In this document: one piece after another, positions 4,888-5,193 of the stretch | Layout of the letters: every line of letters begins with the position of its first letter | Numbering within the stretch: the first letter of the stretch is position 1 | Origin: an uncultured Bacteroidales bacterium | GTDB taxonomy: Bacteria; Bacteroidota; Bacteroidia; Bacteroidales; UBA3663 | DNA: 5,193 bases | Direction of reading: 5' to 3' | Assembly (NCBI GenBank): GCA_905236195.1 | Contig: CAJOOX010000061.1 | Location: 1-5,193, forward strand | Notes under the pieces: model-generated | The model's database searches: none | Told to the model about the DNA's origin: nothing | What the model saw: the letters and a program-made list of their open reading frames with translations, nothing else | Position numbers and translations under genes: made by a program

Positions 4888-5193
4888 TTATCCGATTTTA
4901 AAGATAGGATCGTCCTCGAACACTTTGTCGCCGGGGTTGGCAAGGATGGCCGTAATTGTGCCGTCCTGATCAGCCGTAACAGCGTTGTAGGTCTTCATCG
5001 CCTCGATGTAGCCGATGGTCTGACCCTTGGCAACCTTGTCGCCGACTTTGACAGCCGTCTCGGAGCTGTTCTTCACGAGGAAGAACTTGCCCTCGAGGGG
5101 TGCCAGGACATCCACGCCGGCGCCTGCGGGTGCTGCGGCAACTGCAGCGGGTGCTGCGGCGGGAGCCGAACCGTCGTTGGGGGCAATAGAGAC
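4888..5193 (-). CDS. Biotin carrier subunit of the decarboxylase (biotin/lipoyl attachment domain), 5' end outside window
   Basis: The reading frame is open to the right edge, so this is the C-terminal 101 codons of a longer gene. An Ala/Pro-rich flexible linker (first 25 or so visible residues) leads into a complete biotinyl domain: VLAPLEGKFF, KVGDKVAKGQTIGYIEAMKTYNAV, DGTITAILANPGDKVFEDDPIFKIG. The biotinylated lysine is in EAMKT (codon at 4995-4993), 34 residues from the C-terminus as is usual. The linker-plus-domain form matches gamma/biotin-carrier subunits of methylmalonyl-CoA and oxaloacetate decarboxylases, which carry CO2 from the carboxyltransferase to the membrane beta subunit. 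The next gene starts 5 bases later and encodes that beta subunit. The AMKT in place of the common AMKM is a mild variant. An AccB-like acetyl-CoA carboxylase carrier is excluded mainly by context. Confidence 0.92.
   Translation of the reverse strand, partial: VSIAPNDGSAPAAAPAAVAAAPAGAGVDVLAPLEGKFFLVKNSSETAVKVGDKVAKGQTIGYIEAMKTYNAVTADQDGTITAILANPGDKVFEDDPIFKIG
5126..5160. repeat. 14-bp direct repeat in the Ala/Pro linker
   Basis: GCGGGTGCTGCGGC occurs at 5126-5139 and again at 5147-5160, a period of 21 bases (7 codons). It encodes the Ala-Ala-Ala-Pro part of the linker of the biotin carrier. Because the period keeps the frame, gain or loss of a unit would only change linker length. Confidence 0.8.

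Noticed and set aside
5113..5115. GTG as the start of the biotin carrier gene
   Set aside because: The frame is open upstream to the window edge and encodes the Ala/Pro linker typical of these carriers, so the GTG is an internal Val codon.

Overview
This window is most likely from a member of the Bacteroidota, probably Bacteroidales and possibly Prevotella-like. The evidence is an exact Bacteroidota-type -7 promoter box (TAtcTTTG), mostly absent Shine-Dalgarno sequences with A/T-rich start regions, and the protein families seen. The genus is a guess. Every supported gene is on the minus strand, so the window reads from high to low coordinates in transcription order.

Layout in transcription order. 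(1) 5193-4888: the C-terminal part of a biotin carrier subunit with an Ala/Pro linker, cut by the window edge. (2) 4882-3638: the membrane beta subunit of a Na+-translocating decarboxylase (OadB/MmdB family), 5 bases downstream. Together these are part of a biotin-dependent decarboxylase sodium pump, in this kind of organism most plausibly the methylmalonyl-CoA decarboxylase of the succinate-to-propionate pathway; the alpha subunit is not in view. (3) 3628-3131: a guanine deaminase-like enzyme (GuaD), 9 bases further on. (4) A perfect 12-bp hairpin at 3091-3126. (5) 3072-2593: a free methionine-(R)-sulfoxide reductase (MsrC, a GAF-domain enzyme). (6) 2560-2099: a low-molecular-weight protein-tyrosine phosphatase. 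(7) 2034-862: a predicted lipoprotein that joins an unnamed N-terminal domain to a PheC/solute-binding-protein-3 domain.

Downstream of gene 7 lies a long imperfect hairpin with a U7 tail (685-759), an intrinsic terminator. It abuts a promoter at 660-667. That promoter fires into a leader of about 350 nt carrying short ORFs and several hairpins, two of which are mutually exclusive. The leader precedes the first 101 codons of an ABC-2 polysaccharide-export permease (303-1), which runs off the left edge.

The genes are mostly housekeeping: energy coupling, purine salvage, oxidative repair, dephosphorylation. The parts least explained by known families are the permease leader (304-660), the extra N-terminal domain of the PheC-like lipoprotein, and the presence of guaD directly behind the sodium pump. 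I saw no clear sign of a new defence or mobile system: no transposase, integrase, CRISPR array, tRNA or rRNA.
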